Below are positions 6,409 through 7,536 of a stretch of 7,536 bases of DNA, piece by piece. The stretch comes from Prevotella sp. Its GTDB lineage: Bacteria > Bacteroidota > Bacteroidia > Bacteroidales > Bacteroidaceae. Within the stretch, counting starts at the first letter, position 1, and the number at the start of each line of letters is the position of its first letter. Both the position numbers and the translations under genes were made by a program. Below the pieces are notes generated by a model. The model was not told where the DNA came from, ran no database searches, and saw only the letters and a program-made list of their open reading frames with translations. The stretch covers positions 1 through 7,536 of the forward strand of contig JAILAA010000123.1 of assembly GCA_024681875.1 (NCBI GenBank), read 5' to 3'.

Positions 6409-6463
6409 AATGGCTTGCAAAGTAAAAGTAGAAGTAATAATATGCATTAAAATGCGTCATCAT
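6386..6463 (-). CDS. Phe/Tyr-rich leader peptide of the pheA operon
   Basis: A 25-codon ORF with start ATG at 6463-6461 (a second ATG follows directly) and stop TAA at 6388-6386. Residues 7-16 read AYYYFYFYFA, and F5 adds another aromatic: five Tyr and four Phe in 25 codons, eight of them consecutive (codons 8-15, 6442-6419). The ORF begins about 20 nt after the predicted transcription start, and its last codons contain the antiterminator strand. This is the standard layout of a ribosome-mediated attenuation leader, here sensing both charged tRNA-Phe and tRNA-Tyr. No good Shine-Dalgarno is visible, which is common in this phylum. It was too short for ordinary ORF calling. Confidence 0.88.
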   Translation of the reverse strand: MMTHFNAYYYFYFYFASHCEAGSRK

Positions 6464-6488
6464 TCTGTCGTTTTGCTATTTCCGTGTG

Positions 6489-6520
6489 CAAAATTATAAC
6501 AATTCTCCCAATTACACAAA
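6489..6520 (-). promoter_or_regulatory. Bacteroidetes-type promoter of the pheA operon
   Basis: On the minus strand TTTG (6520-6517), a 20-nt spacer and TAATTTTG (6496-6489) match the Bacteroidetes -33/-7 consensus (TTTG, 19-21 nt, TAnnTTTG) exactly. The expected start is near 6482-6486, giving a leader of about 20 nt before the leader-peptide ATG. It faces away from the promoter of the FHA gene, with 23 bp between the two -33 elements. Confidence 0.85.
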
Positions 6521-6543
6521 TAATTTGAAACTTTTTTTGCAAA

Positions 6544-6577
6544 TTTGTCAATATTCGGAAAATAATGTTTAACTTTG
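6544..6577 (+). promoter_or_regulatory. Bacteroidetes-type promoter of the zinc-ribbon/FHA gene
   Basis: TTTG (6544-6547) and TAACTTTG (6570-6577) match the -33 and -7 boxes with a 22-nt spacer, slightly longer than the usual 19-21. The start would fall near 6582, after the in-frame ATG at 6565 and before the ATG at 6616, which decides the start of the downstream gene. Confidence 0.7.
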
Positions 6578-6615
6578 CAAGCACAAACCTATTTATATCT
6601 AAGACAACAAACGAC

Positions 6616-7422
6616 ATGGCGACAAACGATACCAACGAACCGCTTCCCGTACGCATGCTCAAGGCCCCCATCAAGGAAAGCCCCAGTGTTTACAGACTGG
6701 AGACGCCCCTTTATGTAAAAAAGGAATGCGGCTGGGTATGTCCTAAGTGCAACGAACCTATCGTGATTACCCCTCTCGTTGCAGGAACCCAATACTTCAC
6801 CTGTGAGAAGTGTAATGCAAAGACCTACGCTGAAGTCCGGCCGGAAGAAGAGTTTATTACCTTTCTGCCTAAGAAAAAACCACAGCCCAAGGCAGACATC
6901 CCACAGCAGCCTAAACAAAAGCCCCAGCCTGTAACACCGCAAGGACCGGCTATCGGCATCTCATTAGACATTCCTGAGGACATCAACAATCAGCAGCCGG
7001 GTCCCCATCCGCCAGTATATCCGAACCCACCGATACCGCCCTTTCCACCTGTTTCCAATGGTAAAAAAACCGTTGTAGCTTCTAAACCCCAGAAAACGAA
7101 TGCCGTTCTGCAATGGGGACGCGGAGGTTTCTTTTGCAGCAAGAAAGAGTTTGCCATCAAGACCGGTGAGAACATTGTCGGACGCGAAGATCCGGGAACA
7201 CCATCTGACCTACAGTTCAGCGACCCACAGATGAGCCGTCGTTCCGTTTGCATCGAGGCCACCCCTAACCAAGGCGGCTTCAGCTACACGCTCAGGGTAC
7301 TGAAAGCCCTTAACCCCGTGATTGTCAATGGTCAGGCATTCACTGTCGGAGCCTATATCAAGCTCGTCGATAACACTGTCATCACATTAGGCCAAACCGT
7401 CCTGACTTTCAAGACCAAATAA
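6616..7422 (+). CDS. zinc-ribbon and FHA domain protein of unknown function
   Basis: A 268-residue soluble protein in three parts. Residues 36-75 form a zinc ribbon with CPKC (42-45) and CEKC (63-66). Residues 85-160 are a proline-rich, probably disordered linker. Residues 178-268 are a forkhead-associated domain, a phosphothreonine-binding beta sandwich, with IVGRED (187-192, G189-R190), SRR (207-209) and VNG (237-239). The usual FHA SRxH histidine is S210 here, which may weaken or change phosphopeptide binding. There is no signal peptide or transmembrane helix. An upstream in-frame ATG at 6565 would add 17 residues, but it lies within the promoter, so ATG 6616 is preferred. It diverges from the pheA operon and precedes a tRNA gene, so neighbours do not suggest a partner. 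Proteins of this layout may act with Ser/Thr kinases; that is inference. Confidence 0.88.
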   Translation: MATNDTNEPLPVRMLKAPIKESPSVYRLETPLYVKKECGWVCPKCNEPIVITPLVAGTQYFTCEKCNAKTYAEVRPEEEFITFLPKKKPQPKADIPQQPKQKPQPVTPQGPAIGISLDIPEDINNQQPGPHPPVYPNPPIPPFPPVSNGKKTVVASKPQKTNAVLQWGRGGFFCSKKEFAIKTGENIVGREDPGTPSDLQFSDPQMSRRSVCIEATPNQGGFSYTLRVLKALNPVIVNGQAFTVGAYIKLVDNTVITLGQTVLTFKTK

Positions 7423-7456
7423 GTTTTCTTAAAAAATAAAAAAAGTCGGCGGAAAA

Positions 7457-7488
7457 TTTGCGGGATACAAAAAAAATGTCTACCTTTG
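7457..7488 (+). promoter_or_regulatory. Bacteroidetes-type promoter of the tRNA gene
   Basis: TTTG (7457-7460), a 20-nt spacer and TACCTTTG (7481-7488) match the phylum consensus exactly. The start is expected about 5 nt later, leaving roughly 17 nt of 5' leader before the tRNA at 7511 for RNase P removal. The region between the FHA stop (7422) and this promoter is A-rich, with no convincing terminator hairpin. Confidence 0.82.
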
Positions 7489-7510
7489 CACCCGCAAAAC
7501 AAAAAGCGTT

Positions 7511-7536
7511 GCACCCGTAGCTCAGTTGGTAGAGCA
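7511..7536 (+). tRNA. 5' part of a tRNA gene (cut by the window end)
   Basis: GCACCCG (7511-7517) is the acceptor 5' strand, TA are positions 8-9, and GCTC-AGTTGGTA-GAGC-A is a canonical D arm. The anticodon lies beyond the window. From memory this 5' half resembles tRNA-Lys of Bacteroidetes, but the isotype cannot be read here. Confidence 0.9.

Noticed and set aside
6313..6463. T-box or small-molecule riboswitch in the pheA leader
   Set aside because: I see no T-box or specifier stem; the aromatic codon run with competing hairpins fits ribosome-mediated attenuation better.
6565..6615. N-terminal extension of the FHA protein from ATG 6565
   Set aside because: The codon lies between the -33 and -7 boxes of the promoter, upstream of the expected transcript start.
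6447..6674. Minus-strand ORF of 75 residues overlapping the pheA promoter
   Set aside because: It spans both promoters and the start of the FHA gene in antisense and has no recognisable motif.

Overview
The window looks like chromosomal DNA from a Bacteroidales bacterium, probably Prevotella or a close relative. The main evidence is three promoters of the Bacteroidetes type (TTTG, about 20 nt, TAnnTTTG), generally weak Shine-Dalgarno sequences, a Wzc-type kinase with a Tyr/Gly tail, and a DAHP synthase-chorismate mutase fusion beside pheA and an aminotransferase. Genus is inference; no 16S or other marker is present.

Layout. Positions 1-61 hold the last codons of a + strand gene, probably a Wza-like polysaccharide export protein. 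It is followed by a full-length Wzc-like tyrosine autokinase (82-2637, +). A near-perfect 21-bp stem (2679-2720) then separates this exopolysaccharide locus from a convergent minus-strand operon for phenylalanine/tyrosine synthesis. Read 5' to 3' on the minus strand, that operon is: promoter (6520-6489), Phe/Tyr-rich leader peptide (6463-6386), attenuator hairpins (6408-6313), prephenate dehydratase pheA (6299-5469), class I/II aminotransferase (5463-4300), a small A+T-rich four-helix-bundle (S23/IVP family) gene (4209-3847), and DAHP synthase-chorismate mutase (3796-2732). A divergent + strand gene (6616-7422) encodes a zinc-ribbon/FHA protein, and a tRNA gene with its own promoter begins at 7511 and runs off the end.

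Two things stand out. First, the pheA leader is a complete, previously unannotated attenuator: a 25-codon ORF with the run YYYFYFYF, whose 3' end contains GTGAAGCGGG. That segment is perfectly complementary to the 5' arm of a terminator hairpin just before pheA. It would couple aromatic amino acid supply to transcription of the whole operon. Second, the four-helix-bundle gene lies inside this operon between inverted arrays of the octamer CAATTCTT/AAGAATTG (14 units on one side, about 3 on the other). The longer array encodes the last six residues and the stop codon of the aminotransferase, and a third short copy sits in the attenuator loop. The arrangement resembles the S23 intervening sequences of 23S rRNA and suggests a small non-autonomous mobile unit.

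The four aromatic enzymes and domains fit together. DAHP synthase opens the shikimate pathway, chorismate mutase makes prephenate, PheA converts it to phenylpyruvate, and the aminotransferase could make phenylalanine or tyrosine. No prephenate dehydrogenase (tyrA) is present in the window.
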